Positions 17,549 through 25,786 of a stretch of DNA of 64,000 nucleotides are shown here, piece by piece. The notes under the pieces were generated by a model that was not told the DNA's origin, did not search any database, and saw only the letters and a program-made list of their open reading frames with translations. Each line of letters opens with the position of its first letter. Positions within the stretch are counted from its first letter, which is position 1. The stretch is from an uncultured Lachnospiraceae bacterium. GTDB lineage: Bacteria; Bacillota; Clostridia; Lachnospirales; Lachnospiraceae. The stretch spans positions 62,001 through 126,000 of the forward strand of contig CAQGLR010000005.1 of assembly GCA_948794795.1 (NCBI GenBank), given 5' to 3'. Position numbers and translations under genes: made by a program.

Positions 17549-18801
17549 CTTAATATCCCCCAGTCTTCAGTTCCACCCTCTGGTTTAAGGTATAATATTC
17601 TTTCAATTCCCATACGTTTTGCGTATTCTTTATATTCTTCTAACGGGACAGCAGAAGATTTGCGCACAAGCTGTACAATTTTGCCTTTACCACGCATTTC
17701 TTCTGCATTTTTAAGAGCCACATCCCTTAAAGACTGTGGATAAAGTATAATTATGCCTTGTACAATATCTGTTTCAAGCAGTTTCTGGCGTGACAATGCT
17801 GTCATAAGCTGGTCTATTACTATTGCAAGCCCTATTGCAGGTGCTTCCTTGCCAAACTGGCTTACAAGACCATCATAGCGCCCTCCCGTTGCAACTGCCT
17901 CACCATTTCCATAAGTATATGCCCTGAAAATTACACCAGTATAATAATTATAATTGCTTAACATACTTAAATCTATTGTGACATAATCCCCAAATCCATA
18001 AGACTGTATAATACTTTCAAGCTTTTTAAGACGTTCCATCGCTTTATATACAGTTTCACTTTTGGAACGTGCTTTAACAAAGTCTATTGCTTCATCAAGG
18101 TTATTAAGCATATCTGGAAGTTTTAAAAAGATTTCCTTAAGTTCTTTTGAAACTGTAAGGTTATCAAGCAAATCTTCAACACCAAAGAAATTTTTACTTT
18201 CAATAAGGCTTCTAAGCTTTGCTGTATCTTTTTCTGAAAATCCTGCTTCTTCTGCAAGGTCATTAAAGAAACCTGCATGTCCTGCTTCAATCTGGAATTC
18301 CTTAAGCCCGCTTTTTAAAAGACATTCAGCGGTAATTGCTACCATCTCTGCATCTGCATCTGAACTGCCATCATTAAAAAGCTCTGCACCTGCCTGTGTA
18401 ACCTCCTGCAGCCTGCCTTTATATTTATCTGTATTAACAAATGTATTTCCAATATAACATAGACGCAGCTGCATATGTTCATCTTTATAATATTTTGCAA
18501 CACACCTTGCAATAGGAGGTGTCATATCAGGCCTTAAAACCAGGGTATTATTTCCCCTGTCAAAGAACTTAAACATTTCCTTAGATGCAACTGTCCCTCT
18601 TTCCTTATTAAATATATCAAAATACTCAAATGCAGGTGTTTGTATATCCCTGAAACCATATGAACGGAGCACATTATGCACAGCATCCTGTACTTTAAGC
18701 TTATTTGCACACAAAACCCCATAAGTATCTTTTACACCTCCAGGAGTGTGAAGAAGCCCGCTTCCACTGCTGTCCCATTCCATATATCTATCTTGTCCCA
18801 T
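17545..18801 (-). CDS. hisZ: ATP phosphoribosyltransferase regulatory subunit
   Basis: The 418-aa protein is a class II histidyl-tRNA synthetase paralogue without aminoacylation function. It has HTPGGVKDTYG at the N-terminus, motif 2-like LRLCYIGNTFV, and motif 3-like ATGGRYDGLVSQFG. It forms a hetero-octamer with short HisG and mediates histidine feedback. It is 4 bp overlapped by hisG and 42 bp downstream of ilvA. No T-box leader fits in that gap. Confidence 0.93.
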   Translation of the reverse strand: MGQDRYMEWDSSGSGLLHTPGGVKDTYGVLCANKLKVQDAVHNVLRSYGFRDIQTPAFEYFDIFNKERGTVASKEMFKFFDRGNNTLVLRPDMTPPIARCVAKYYKDEHMQLRLCYIGNTFVNTDKYKGRLQEVTQAGAELFNDGSSDADAEMVAITAECLLKSGLKEFQIEAGHAGFFNDLAEEAGFSEKDTAKLRSLIESKNFFGVEDLLDNLTVSKELKEIFLKLPDMLNNLDEAIDFVKARSKSETVYKAMERLKKLESIIQSYGFGDYVTIDLSMLSNYNYYTGVIFRAYTYGNGEAVATGGRYDGLVSQFGKEAPAIGLAIVIDQLMTALSRQKLLETDIVQGIIILYPQSLRDVALKNAEEMRGKGKIVQLVRKSSAVPLEEYKEYAKRMGIERILYLKPEGGTEDWGILR

Positions 18802-18842
18802 CTGTACTAATTCCTCTCTTTAACAACATTTCCCTTAAAATA

Positions 18843-20060
18843 TTAATAAATCCCTGTAGGGTTTTCTAATTTGGGATTATATCCCTTTTCACGCAAGGCA
18901 TTAATTATCTGCTGTTTATGTTCATGCCCAAATGCTTCAAGTGTAATTGTAAGTTCAACTGCTGAATTTCTGTTAATACTTACAAACTGGTTATGCTCAA
19001 GCCTTATAATATTGCCATTCATTTCTGCAATAACATTTGCCACCCTTACAAGCTCACCTGGCCTGTCTGGAAGCAGCACAGCTATTGTAAATACACGTCC
19101 CCTGCGGATAAGCCCATGTTGTACAACAGAAGAAAGTGTTATTATATCCATATTGCCGCCGCTAAGTATAGAAACAACCCTTTTATTCTTACATTTAAGG
19201 TGTTTTAATGCTGCTACTGTAAGAAGCCCTGAATTTTCAACAATCATTTTATGGTTTTCTATAATATCAAGGAAATTCACTATAAGTTCACTGTCTTCTA
19301 CCGTTATAATTTCATCAATATTCTGTTGTATATATGGAAATACAACATTACCTGGTGTTTTTACTGCTGTACCATCTGCTATTGTTTCAACATTTGGAAG
19401 CGTTACTACTTCCCCTGCATTAATTGATGCCTGCATACAGCTTGCACCAGCAGGTTCAACACCAATAACCTGTATATTGGGGTTAAGCAGCTTGGCAAGT
19501 GTTGATACGCCTGCGGCAAGCCCTCCGCCCCCAATAGGTACAAGTATTATATCTACTGTAGGAAGTTCTTTAAATATTTCCATTGCGATAGTTCCCTGTC
19601 CTGTTGCAACTGTTTCATCATTAAATGGATGGACAAATGTTGCACCTTTTTCTTCTGCAAGCTTAAGTGCATACTGGCTTGCTTCATCATACACAGAACC
19701 ATAAAGTACAACTTCTGCACCATAGCTTTTTGTCCGGTTTACTTTAAGAAGCGGGGTTGCTTCTGGCATAACAATAGTTGCAGGTACACCAAATAACTTG
19801 GCAGCATATGCAACGCCCTGGGCATGGTTCCCAGCAGAAGCAGTAACGAGCCCCTTCTCCCTCTCTTCTTCTGGCAGTGTACTTATTTTATAATAAGCCC
19901 CCCTTACCTTATAAGCACCTGTGTACTGCATGTTTTCTGGCTTAAGGTACACTTTGTTTCCTGTCTGTGCAGAAAAATATTCACTATAAATCAAATTAGT
20001 AGGAAGCACTACTTCCTTAACTTTTTCTGAAGCTTCCTCAAATTTATCCAGTGTCATCAT
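18843..20060 (-). CDS. ilvA: threonine ammonia-lyase
   Basis: The 405-aa PLP enzyme deaminates threonine to 2-oxobutyrate. The PLP lysine is in YTGAYKVRGAYYK (near 50), the phosphate loop is VPIGGGGLAAGVS, and SGGNMD is near 300. A single ACT domain covers the last 75 residues (FTIAVLLPDRPGELVRVANV), giving the one-ACT form rather than the long double-ACT biosynthetic form. It may serve isoleucine synthesis or catabolism. It lies 35 bp after the NADAR gene and 42 bp before hisZ and may be co-transcribed with both. Confidence 0.93.
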   Translation of the reverse strand: MMTLDKFEEASEKVKEVVLPTNLIYSEYFSAQTGNKVYLKPENMQYTGAYKVRGAYYKISTLPEEEREKGLVTASAGNHAQGVAYAAKLFGVPATIVMPEATPLLKVNRTKSYGAEVVLYGSVYDEASQYALKLAEEKGATFVHPFNDETVATGQGTIAMEIFKELPTVDIILVPIGGGGLAAGVSTLAKLLNPNIQVIGVEPAGASCMQASINAGEVVTLPNVETIADGTAVKTPGNVVFPYIQQNIDEIITVEDSELIVNFLDIIENHKMIVENSGLLTVAALKHLKCKNKRVVSILSGGNMDIITLSSVVQHGLIRRGRVFTIAVLLPDRPGELVRVANVIAEMNGNIIRLEHNQFVSINRNSAVELTITLEAFGHEHKQQIINALREKGYNPKLENPTGIY

Positions 20061-20095
20061 TGTTATAAAAAACTCCTCTCCAAATATTTATTAAT

Positions 20096-20749
20096 TCACA
20101 TATTTTGCATATATACAATCTCTTTGAAACTATCCTTGTTTTTTAATGCTTCATTAAGCAATCCCTGTTTTCTTAAAGAAACATAAACCGCAGCAGCTTC
20201 TGCCTGGCAGTTTATAGATTTCTGAGGGTTAAACTCAATATCCGTAAAAGCATTATATCCAAGCAGCTGTTCTGTAAAGCTGTCATGCAAATGCAATGCA
20301 TTTATGTATAACCAGTTATAGAAATATGTCTTTGGCTCTGTTTCAAATTCTATGCCATCAAAACAGAATGAAATAATTCTGCCACTACTTTTTAAACGTT
20401 CATCTTTTTTAGCAGCTTTTGATGATACATCTAATAAATCTGTATATGGCCCGCCATTTTCAAAAACTTTGCCAGCCTGGAATGCAGATTCAACAGAAAC
20501 TTCTTTGCCACTTTTGGTCTTAAGCATAAGGTTAAATGCGCTTAAATCCACACCAAGCTTGTCTTCTGATTTACTGGAAATCTCTAAAACCTTTTTTCCA
20601 TTATTAGCTTTTAAATATTCTTTATGCAGGCTGCATATGCATCTCTTTTTTTGTTTATCTGAAAAACCACTGAAAAACTCAAAATCTGTATTTTCCCTGA
20701 TGCAGAATTTATCATCAAGTGACACCACAAATACTGGCCTTGTTGCCAT
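20096..20749 (-). CDS. DarT1-associated NADAR-type protein (probable ADP-ribose remover)
   Basis: The 217-aa protein begins MATRPVFVVS and contains SAFNLMLKTKSGKEVSVESAFQ (core SVESAFQAGKVFENGGPY), TYFYNWLYINAL and FNPQKSINCQAEA. I recognise this as the family placed with the DarT1-type NADAR antitoxins, which remove ADP-ribose from guanine bases modified by DarT1 toxins. No DarT toxin gene is next to it. Instead there are two small unknown genes, a palindromic repeat and an ADP-ribosylglycohydrolase gene upstream. The start has GGAGGG before it. Family recall is from memory and not checked by search; the reaction is inferred. Confidence 0.65.
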   Translation of the reverse strand: MATRPVFVVSLDDKFCIRENTDFEFFSGFSDKQKKRCICSLHKEYLKANNGKKVLEISSKSEDKLGVDLSAFNLMLKTKSGKEVSVESAFQAGKVFENGGPYTDLLDVSSKAAKKDERLKSSGRIISFCFDGIEFETEPKTYFYNWLYINALHLHDSFTEQLLGYNAFTDIEFNPQKSINCQAEAAAVYVSLRKQGLLNEALKNKDSFKEIVYMQNM

Positions 20750-20820
20750 ATCATCATCCCTCCTGCCCGAGAATTGCCAGGAATTATTTATAAGCGGCCC
20801 GGGTTACGGCCATGCATTTT

Positions 20821-20848
20821 ATTATATCAAAACCAGCAGAGAAAGCAA
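20821..20848 (-). promoter_or_regulatory. promoter upstream of the NADAR gene
   Basis: On the minus strand TTGCTT (20848-20843) and TATAAT (20826-20821) are 16 bp apart, just downstream of repeat copy A. It could drive the NADAR gene, ilvA and hisZGD as one unit. Confidence 0.55.
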
Positions 20849-20861
20849 TGGTATTTCATTT

Positions 20862-21123
20862 AAGTTCTCCATTTTTTAATACACAAGTATTTTGGCTCTG
20901 GCAATTCCAAATGTTTACCAACCGGAAGCCATGTTGCAAACGTGGCTTTGCACGTATTGCACTTGGATGGGATACGCAATAATGCATAGAGCCTCAATGT
21001 TTCTGCGAAACATTTAATACGGGTCTTAAGCACCAGTGCCCCCATACAGCTGCTTTTTGATAAAAAATTTGGAATTTGCCAGAGTAATATAGTCTTTGTG
21101 CAATTTAAAAAATGAAAAAACTT
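20862..21123. repeat. palindromic repeat element, copy A (262 bp)
   Basis: The ends are inverted copies: AAGTTCTCCATTTTTTAA at 20862 against AAGTTTTTTCATTTTTTAA read from 21123 backwards, then CTCTGGCAATTCCAAATG against CTCTGGCAAATTCCAAAT. Inside is the conserved core TTGGATGGGATACGCA ... TTAAGCACCAGTGCCCCCAT. It folds as one long branched hairpin. It lies between a small gene and the NADAR gene. An apparent 97-codon minus-strand frame here is an artefact of the repeat. Confidence 0.8.
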
Positions 21124-21136
21124 AAATATTTCAAAA

Positions 21137-21382
21137 TTAACCAGAAAATCCATGTTTAATTATATATGCTTTCTGTATATCCCTGTCATAAATATACACA
21201 GCCTGTACTTTATCTTTAATAATTGTCCAATTATAAACCCTGCACAACAATGCTATAAAATTATCTTCATTCCTGTCATAAAAACTCTCTATATTTTCAA
21301 TTTGTTTTTTAAATTCCTTAAAAGAAATCTTTTGTCCATACAATAAGATATCACCTTTATAATATTCTATTTCAATAACCAT
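21137..21382 (-). CDS. small hypothetical protein
   Basis: The protein has 81 residues when started at the ATG at 21382, which has AGGA seven bases before it. It reads MVIEIEYYKGDILLYGQ and ends YIIKHGFSG, soluble and charged, with no recognised motif. Its 3' end lies only 14 bp from repeat copy A, so the last residues may have been altered by that insertion. It sits between two genes for ADP-ribose removal; any link with them is unproven. Confidence 0.5.
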   Translation of the reverse strand: MVIEIEYYKGDILLYGQKISFKEFKKQIENIESFYDRNEDNFIALLCRVYNWTIIKDKVQAVYIYDRDIQKAYIIKHGFSG

Positions 21383-21406
21383 ATAAAATCCTGTCACTTG
21401 CCATAA

Positions 21407-21706
21407 TTATGATAAAGGCTTATGTAAATAACAACCTAGTATTCTAGAACAAAAATCTTTTATTTCACCTTTTCTGTTTTCCAAATCTTCTTTATATTCA
21501 ACAGAGCAAAGCCCCAGGCTTCCACTTGCTTCTATTTCTAAATGTCCATAAAAATGTTCTATACTCTCAATTATCCTGTTACATTCTTTTATACCAGGAC
21601 CTGTACGCAATGCAATAGAATACCCCTTTTTACCACTAGAAAGCACAGCATGGGGTTCATGTGTATTACACCATGGGGTACAGCTACATTGTACAAATAA
21701 TAACAA
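21407..21706 (-). CDS. small hypothetical protein, possibly frameshifted
   Basis: The open frame has 99 codons from a TTG and reads in its central part KKGYSIALRTGPGIKECNR and GHLEIEASGSLGLCSVEY. No ribosome site precedes the TTG. An ATG at 21713 opens a different frame that stops after nine codons, so a frameshift near the start is possible. I do not recognise the family. It lies 20 bp after the ADP-ribosylglycohydrolase gene and is probably on the same transcript. Confidence 0.4.
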   Translation of the reverse strand: MLLFVQCSCTPWCNTHEPHAVLSSGKKGYSIALRTGPGIKECNRIIESIEHFYGHLEIEASGSLGLCSVEYKEDLENRKGEIKDFCSRILGCYLHKPLS

Positions 21707-21726
21707 AAGCCATTAAAAAATACAAA

Positions 21727-22665
21727 TTAATTTTCAAGGCTGTCACACAAAGATTTTATATAATTCCTTTTTAATATTGTACCAAGCCAGTCCTGTGGAA
21801 TATTTTTAGCACCATAATAAATTCCAGCCAGCCCTCCAGCAACTGCTCCTGTTGTATCCGTATCATCTCCAAGATTTACAGCTTTAAGTACACACTCTTT
21901 ATAAGAATTAGTGGTTAATAAACACCATATTGCTGCTTCTAATGTATCAACAACATAACCACTGCTGTTTATTTCTCTTCTGGGTAAAAGCATAAAACTT
22001 GTTAAATTCTTTACCCTGGAATACACAGATATCTCATTCCATCCTTGCCTGTAATAATACTGGAAGGCTTTTTCAATACCATTGCTAATTCCTGTATTTA
22101 ATGATATGCCACCTGGTAATAATTCCAAAGCTATTGTTATATAAATACCACAGGCTGCCAGGCTTATCCTGTGTCCATGTGTTAAAGAAGACACATTATG
22201 TATAATTTCCATCTGGCTTTCTATTGGAATACCTGTCTGCTGTTTAATATAATATGCAACTGGAAGAATCCGCATTAAAGAACCATTTCCATTTTCATAT
22301 TCAGATTTTCCTCCACATTCTATTGGATTAATTCCATGCCCATAATTCATAATTGCCCTGCTAGTTGTATTCCCAACATCAAATACTTCCCCAGTTGCTG
22401 TATATTCACCATACAAAAGCCACTCCGAAAATTTATCCATAATATCTTTATAATCTATACCATGGTTTCTGGCTATACTGTCAAGCAGTGCCAATGTCAT
22501 GCTTGTATCATCAGACCATGTCCCTGCTTGCTGGTAATGTGTTCCATATCCAAGCATTGTGGTAACAGGTGTTTTCATAATATTTTCCCTGGTTTTAAAC
22601 TCCACCGGCACCCCTAATGCATCTCCTGTTGCCAGGCCAATTATTCCATCATAAACCTTTCCCAT
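21727..22665 (-). CDS. ADP-ribosylglycohydrolase family protein
   Basis: The 312-aa protein (ATG at 22665, preceded by GAGGT) has the di-metal motifs of the DraG/ARH family: GLATGDALGVPVEF at the N-terminus, WSDDTSMTLAL near 52, and NLGDDTDTTGAVAGGLAG near the C-terminus. These enzymes remove ADP-ribose from proteins or other acceptors using two magnesium ions. The substrate cannot be read from the sequence. Together with the NADAR gene 1 kb downstream it forms a small group of ADP-ribosylation-reversing functions. Confidence 0.88.
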   Translation of the reverse strand: MGKVYDGIIGLATGDALGVPVEFKTRENIMKTPVTTMLGYGTHYQQAGTWSDDTSMTLALLDSIARNHGIDYKDIMDKFSEWLLYGEYTATGEVFDVGNTTSRAIMNYGHGINPIECGGKSEYENGNGSLMRILPVAYYIKQQTGIPIESQMEIIHNVSSLTHGHRISLAACGIYITIALELLPGGISLNTGISNGIEKAFQYYYRQGWNEISVYSRVKNLTSFMLLPRREINSSGYVVDTLEAAIWCLLTTNSYKECVLKAVNLGDDTDTTGAVAGGLAGIYYGAKNIPQDWLGTILKRNYIKSLCDSLEN

Positions 22666-22733
22666 AAATACCTCTTTCATATTTATTATATTATAACTAT
22701 TGTTATATTATATCTTTTGTAAAATATTATCAT

Positions 22734-23333
22734 TTATTGTTTTGTAATAATTGCTACAGCACATGGCATTCTTCCATAAACAATTTCGTATCTGGCATCT
22801 CTATAACCTGCATCTTCAAAAAATTTTCTATACGAATTAAAATCAAACTGTCTCTTAAAGTCTGCTCCTGCCAGTTCAAACAAGAATACAGCTTTTCTAT
22901 TAATTCCGCCAGACGCATTAATATATGTTGGAATAATAATTTTACCTCCTGGTTTACATACTCTTTCTAATTCATTTATTGCAGCATATGGCTCCTCCAA
23001 TAAGTGTATTACATTTCCCGCCACTACTTTATCAAATCTGTTATCACGGCAATTTAACTTTGTCATATCTGCATGTTTTATTTTTACATTATTATATTTT
23101 TTGCAGTTTTTCAATGTCTGTTTTAACATTCCTTTGGAAAAATCTGTTGCAATTAATTGTTTACATTTAGGAGCAATATATTTACTAATAGCACCTGTAC
23201 CACAAGCACACTCCAGTACAACATCATCCTGTCCAATTTCTTTAGCTACTTTTTTACCAAGACCCTGGTATACTTTACCATTATATACCATTTCAAAAAG
23301 GTCATATAATACAGATACTTTATCCCAGAACAT
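22734..23333 (-). CDS. class I SAM-dependent methyltransferase
   Basis: The protein is 199 aa from the ATG at 23333, chosen because AAAGGA lies 8 bases upstream; an in-frame TTG at 23357 is the alternative. Motif I is VVLECACGTGAISKYIAP, with the acidic residue of motif II in LIATDFSKGML and a post-I motif FDKVVAGNVIHLLEEP. The fold is of the UbiE/Methyltransf_11 group, which includes small-molecule methylases. The substrate is unknown. It stands alone, 68 bp upstream of the ADP-ribosylglycohydrolase gene. Confidence 0.8.
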   Translation of the reverse strand: MFWDKVSVLYDLFEMVYNGKVYQGLGKKVAKEIGQDDVVLECACGTGAISKYIAPKCKQLIATDFSKGMLKQTLKNCKKYNNVKIKHADMTKLNCRDNRFDKVVAGNVIHLLEEPYAAINELERVCKPGGKIIIPTYINASGGINRKAVFLFELAGADFKRQFDFNSYRKFFEDAGYRDARYEIVYGRMPCAVAIITKQ

Positions 23334-23367
23334 ATAATTTTTCCTTTCAAATTCCAATTATTATTTA

Positions 23368-23484
23368 ATATATACAGCAACTTCCAACTTTTTAATTTTA
23401 GTAATATATATAGTTGTTGTATGTGAAAATTAGATACAATATATAGTTTATATTTCAAAAAGTTGTAAAGTGCTGTAATATATA
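23368..23484. repeat. short palindromic MITE-like element (about 115 bp)
   Basis: The left end TATATACAGCAACTTCCAAC and the right end read backwards, TATATTACAGCACTTTACAAC, are inverted copies, both continuing with CTTTTT or ACTTTTT. The interior is AT-rich without a gene. It is distinct in sequence from the copy A-F family. Confidence 0.55.
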
Positions 23485-23499
23485 TAAAGTTAAAAACTA

Positions 23500-24330
23500 T
23501 TAATTTGTTAAACAGTATACCATAACTGCCTGCTGGATTACTAATAAATTCTTTTTAAATCCATACCCTGCAAAATACTCTGATTCTATCACTTCATCAG
23601 ACACTTCTTCCCCACGGTAAAATGGCGGGCAAGGATTTAATATAGCATTTTTATTAGCCATATCCATTATTTCCTTAGTTACCTGGCATTCCTTAAAATC
23701 ATCTAATTCATTGGCCGCAAGTGAATCTGTACATATAATATCTTTTCCTTTAACTGCTGTTTTTATATTATGGTATACCTTTATACCATCTATTTCATAA
23801 CCCATACCACAACATTGTGACAAATCAAATCCCATAACCTCAGAGGCTTCTTTCCATGCCAGTCCAATATTACCTTTTTTCCCACAAAATAAATATTTAT
23901 CATTTATAAAATCATCCCTGGTTTTTGAAAGAGAATACATATCTGCAAGAATTTCACAAGGATGGTTAATACCAGTCATTGCATTAATAACTGGAACTTT
24001 TGAATATTCTGCAAATCTTTCAACAAGCTGTATATCCTTATGCCTGATAATAACAATATCTGCCCAGTTATTTAAATAACCACATACATCTCTTAAATCT
24101 TCTTTTTTGTCCAATGTATTATCTGGAAATAATATAGAATGTCCACCTAACATATATATTCCTTTTTCAAATGTTACCCTTGTCCTGATACTTGATGCAG
24201 GAAAAAACATAACAACACTTTTTCCATTAAGAAAACCACTATATTTTCCAGCATTGATTTTATCTGCAATATTAAATATTTCATATACCCCGTTTACTTG
24301 CAAACTGGTTAATCTAATTAAATCCTTCAT
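23500..24330 (-). CDS. atypical carbamoyltransferase (aspartate/ornithine family)
   Basis: The 276-aa protein starts at ATG 24330, with AAGGTGAT upstream; it is shorter than usual OTCases (about 300-340). The carbamoyl-phosphate site reads SSIRTR (46-51) instead of SSTRTR, the HPCQ motif is HPCE (123-126), and the ornithine-binding HCLP motif is replaced by NPCPP (232-236) although RGEEV follows as in OTCases. The fold is clear, but altered substrate residues mean the acceptor amino acid cannot be named. No arginine or pyrimidine genes are nearby. It may act on a different amino group or be a paralogue of unknown role. Confidence 0.7.
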   Translation of the reverse strand: MKDLIRLTSLQVNGVYEIFNIADKINAGKYSGFLNGKSVVMFFPASSIRTRVTFEKGIYMLGGHSILFPDNTLDKKEDLRDVCGYLNNWADIVIIRHKDIQLVERFAEYSKVPVINAMTGINHPCEILADMYSLSKTRDDFINDKYLFCGKKGNIGLAWKEASEVMGFDLSQCCGMGYEIDGIKVYHNIKTAVKGKDIICTDSLAANELDDFKECQVTKEIMDMANKNAILNPCPPFYRGEEVSDEVIESEYFAGYGFKKNLLVIQQAVMVYCLTN

Positions 24331-24518
24331 AGTTATAATCACCTTACTTGTTTTCAAACACCTATAATCCTGGCATTTATAGAAAATACTCTTATCTAAA
24401 TGACATTTCACTTAGATTTATATTATAAATTTTAATATCCCTGTTATTACAATTAATACCTCTTTATAATTTTTTAGAATAAAGAATAAAATACAAGCAA
24501 CTTTGGTGTATAATAAAA

Positions 24519-25181
24519 TTAATATAAATTGCTTGTAACTGCCATACGGTTTCTTTTCTTCAATAAAATACTAAGACTTTCACCTAATTTACGTTTACGT
24601 TCCACATCCCTCTCAGCTTTATACCTGCCCTCAAGTTGTAATGCTAAATAATCTAAACGTCTTGTTTCATATCCCAAATGAAGTGCATCGTAAAATTCTT
24701 GTATAAACTGGTCATATTGATATGTATCACAAATCTGTATATAAAAGTTATTATCTCTTTTAAAAACAGTTGCTATATTCCCATTATCTACATTAAGTAA
24801 ATCATCATATGGGGGCTTAACTGTAATTTCACATTTTCCACGGTTACATGATATGCAAGACCATACTAGATTAACCATCATCCCTGCTTCTGCTCTTCCC
24901 TCTGTTGTATCTGGAAAAGAAGCTTCGTTTAAAAAGTGGTCAATTTCAAAGGACTCTACAGGCAGAAGTCCCCACATAGCACCACAATATGCACATTTAT
25001 AATTATAAATTTCCGCAAATTTTTTATGATACACACTATTTCTGGTATTCACTTTATTATATATTATCTTTGTCCGTGGAAAAGCTGATTTTATTTCTTT
25101 TTCTAAAGCATTTTTTTGCTTCTCTACATTATCCAATACAGGACAATATATAGTATTTCTATAATCCTTATCTCTTGCCAT
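24519..25181 (-). CDS. HNH endonuclease
   Basis: The 220-aa protein has the zinc and catalytic pattern of an HNH nuclease: C63-x2-C66, EIDH (79-82), N104, C109-x2-C112 followed by N113 and K116. The N-terminal 50 residues and the helical C-terminal 100 residues are not recognised. It starts 5 bp after the receiver-like gene, the last gene of a three-gene operon with a double GHKL ATPase. In such an arrangement the nuclease would be the effector, cleaving DNA once released or activated. That role is inferred. Confidence 0.82.
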   Translation of the reverse strand: MARDKDYRNTIYCPVLDNVEKQKNALEKEIKSAFPRTKIIYNKVNTRNSVYHKKFAEIYNYKCAYCGAMWGLLPVESFEIDHFLNEASFPDTTEGRAEAGMMVNLVWSCISCNRGKCEITVKPPYDDLLNVDNGNIATVFKRDNNFYIQICDTYQYDQFIQEFYDALHLGYETRRLDYLALQLEGRYKAERDVERKRKLGESLSILLKKRNRMAVTSNLY

Positions 25182-25186
25182 ATTAT

Positions 25187-25786
25187 TTACTCCTGTCCCA
25201 TACTCTGGAAAGCGGTAATTAATTTATCAATATCCTCTTTAGACAAATCCTCATAATCATTTATCCCATTTAAAGAATCCACCGCCTTTTCAACCAAAAA
25301 CTTTTCAATCCCTTTGTTGTTCTCTAATTTTTTAGAAATATTCCGGAATGTAATTACCCGTTTTATACTTTCATCTATTTTACCTTTCAACACCCGTTCA
25401 TAATATTCTTTTGACGTTTCTGTACCTCCACTTCTATACTTTGGAATAATTTCAAAATCTTTATTTTCACCATTCTGGGAAATTACCAGCACTTCAATAA
25501 ATGGAAATACTTTTCTCAGAATCATTCTAAATTCTTCTCCAGAAAACTTTCCTTTACATTTTATACTATCATTTTCAAACAATCTAGAGTCAATTAAAAT
25601 AACGTTTGCTGAAGCTACTTCTGGAGAATCTAATAAAGCTTCATAACCTTTACTACCTTCAAATACAACCTCCTGGTAGTTCACCACATAATTATCATTC
25701 TGATAAACATCCTCTAAATAAGCAGATATTGCCTCATCCCGGTCATCATCAATATAAACAAGGTTTATCTTTTCTTTAATATTCAT
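25187..25786 (-). CDS. receiver-like protein with C-terminal helical tail
   Basis: The 199-aa protein keeps the receiver-domain pattern: acidic pocket D13-D15 (VYIDDDRD), phosphoacceptor candidate D66 (VILIDSRLF), S103 (LVISQNG) and K116 (IIPKYRS). There is no DNA-binding domain; the last 60 residues are predicted helical (KFLVEKAVDSLNG). It overlaps the ATPase gene by 4 bp (ATGA) and is followed by the HNH gene after 5 bp. I infer that it takes a phosphoryl group from the kinase-like module upstream and passes a signal to the nuclease. Confidence 0.78.
   Translation of the reverse strand: MNIKEKINLVYIDDDRDEAISAYLEDVYQNDNYVVNYQEVVFEGSKGYEALLDSPEVASANVILIDSRLFENDSIKCKGKFSGEEFRMILRKVFPFIEVLVISQNGENKDFEIIPKYRSGGTETSKEYYERVLKGKIDESIKRVITFRNISKKLENNKGIEKFLVEKAVDSLNGINDYEDLSKEDIDKLITAFQSMGQE

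Noticed and set aside
18802..18842. T-box or attenuator leader for hisZ
   Set aside because: Only about 40 bp separate ilvA and hisZ, too short for a T-box.
20860..21153. Minus-strand 97-codon frame
   Set aside because: It lies entirely on repeat copy A and shares sequence with a frame on copy B only through the DNA repeat.
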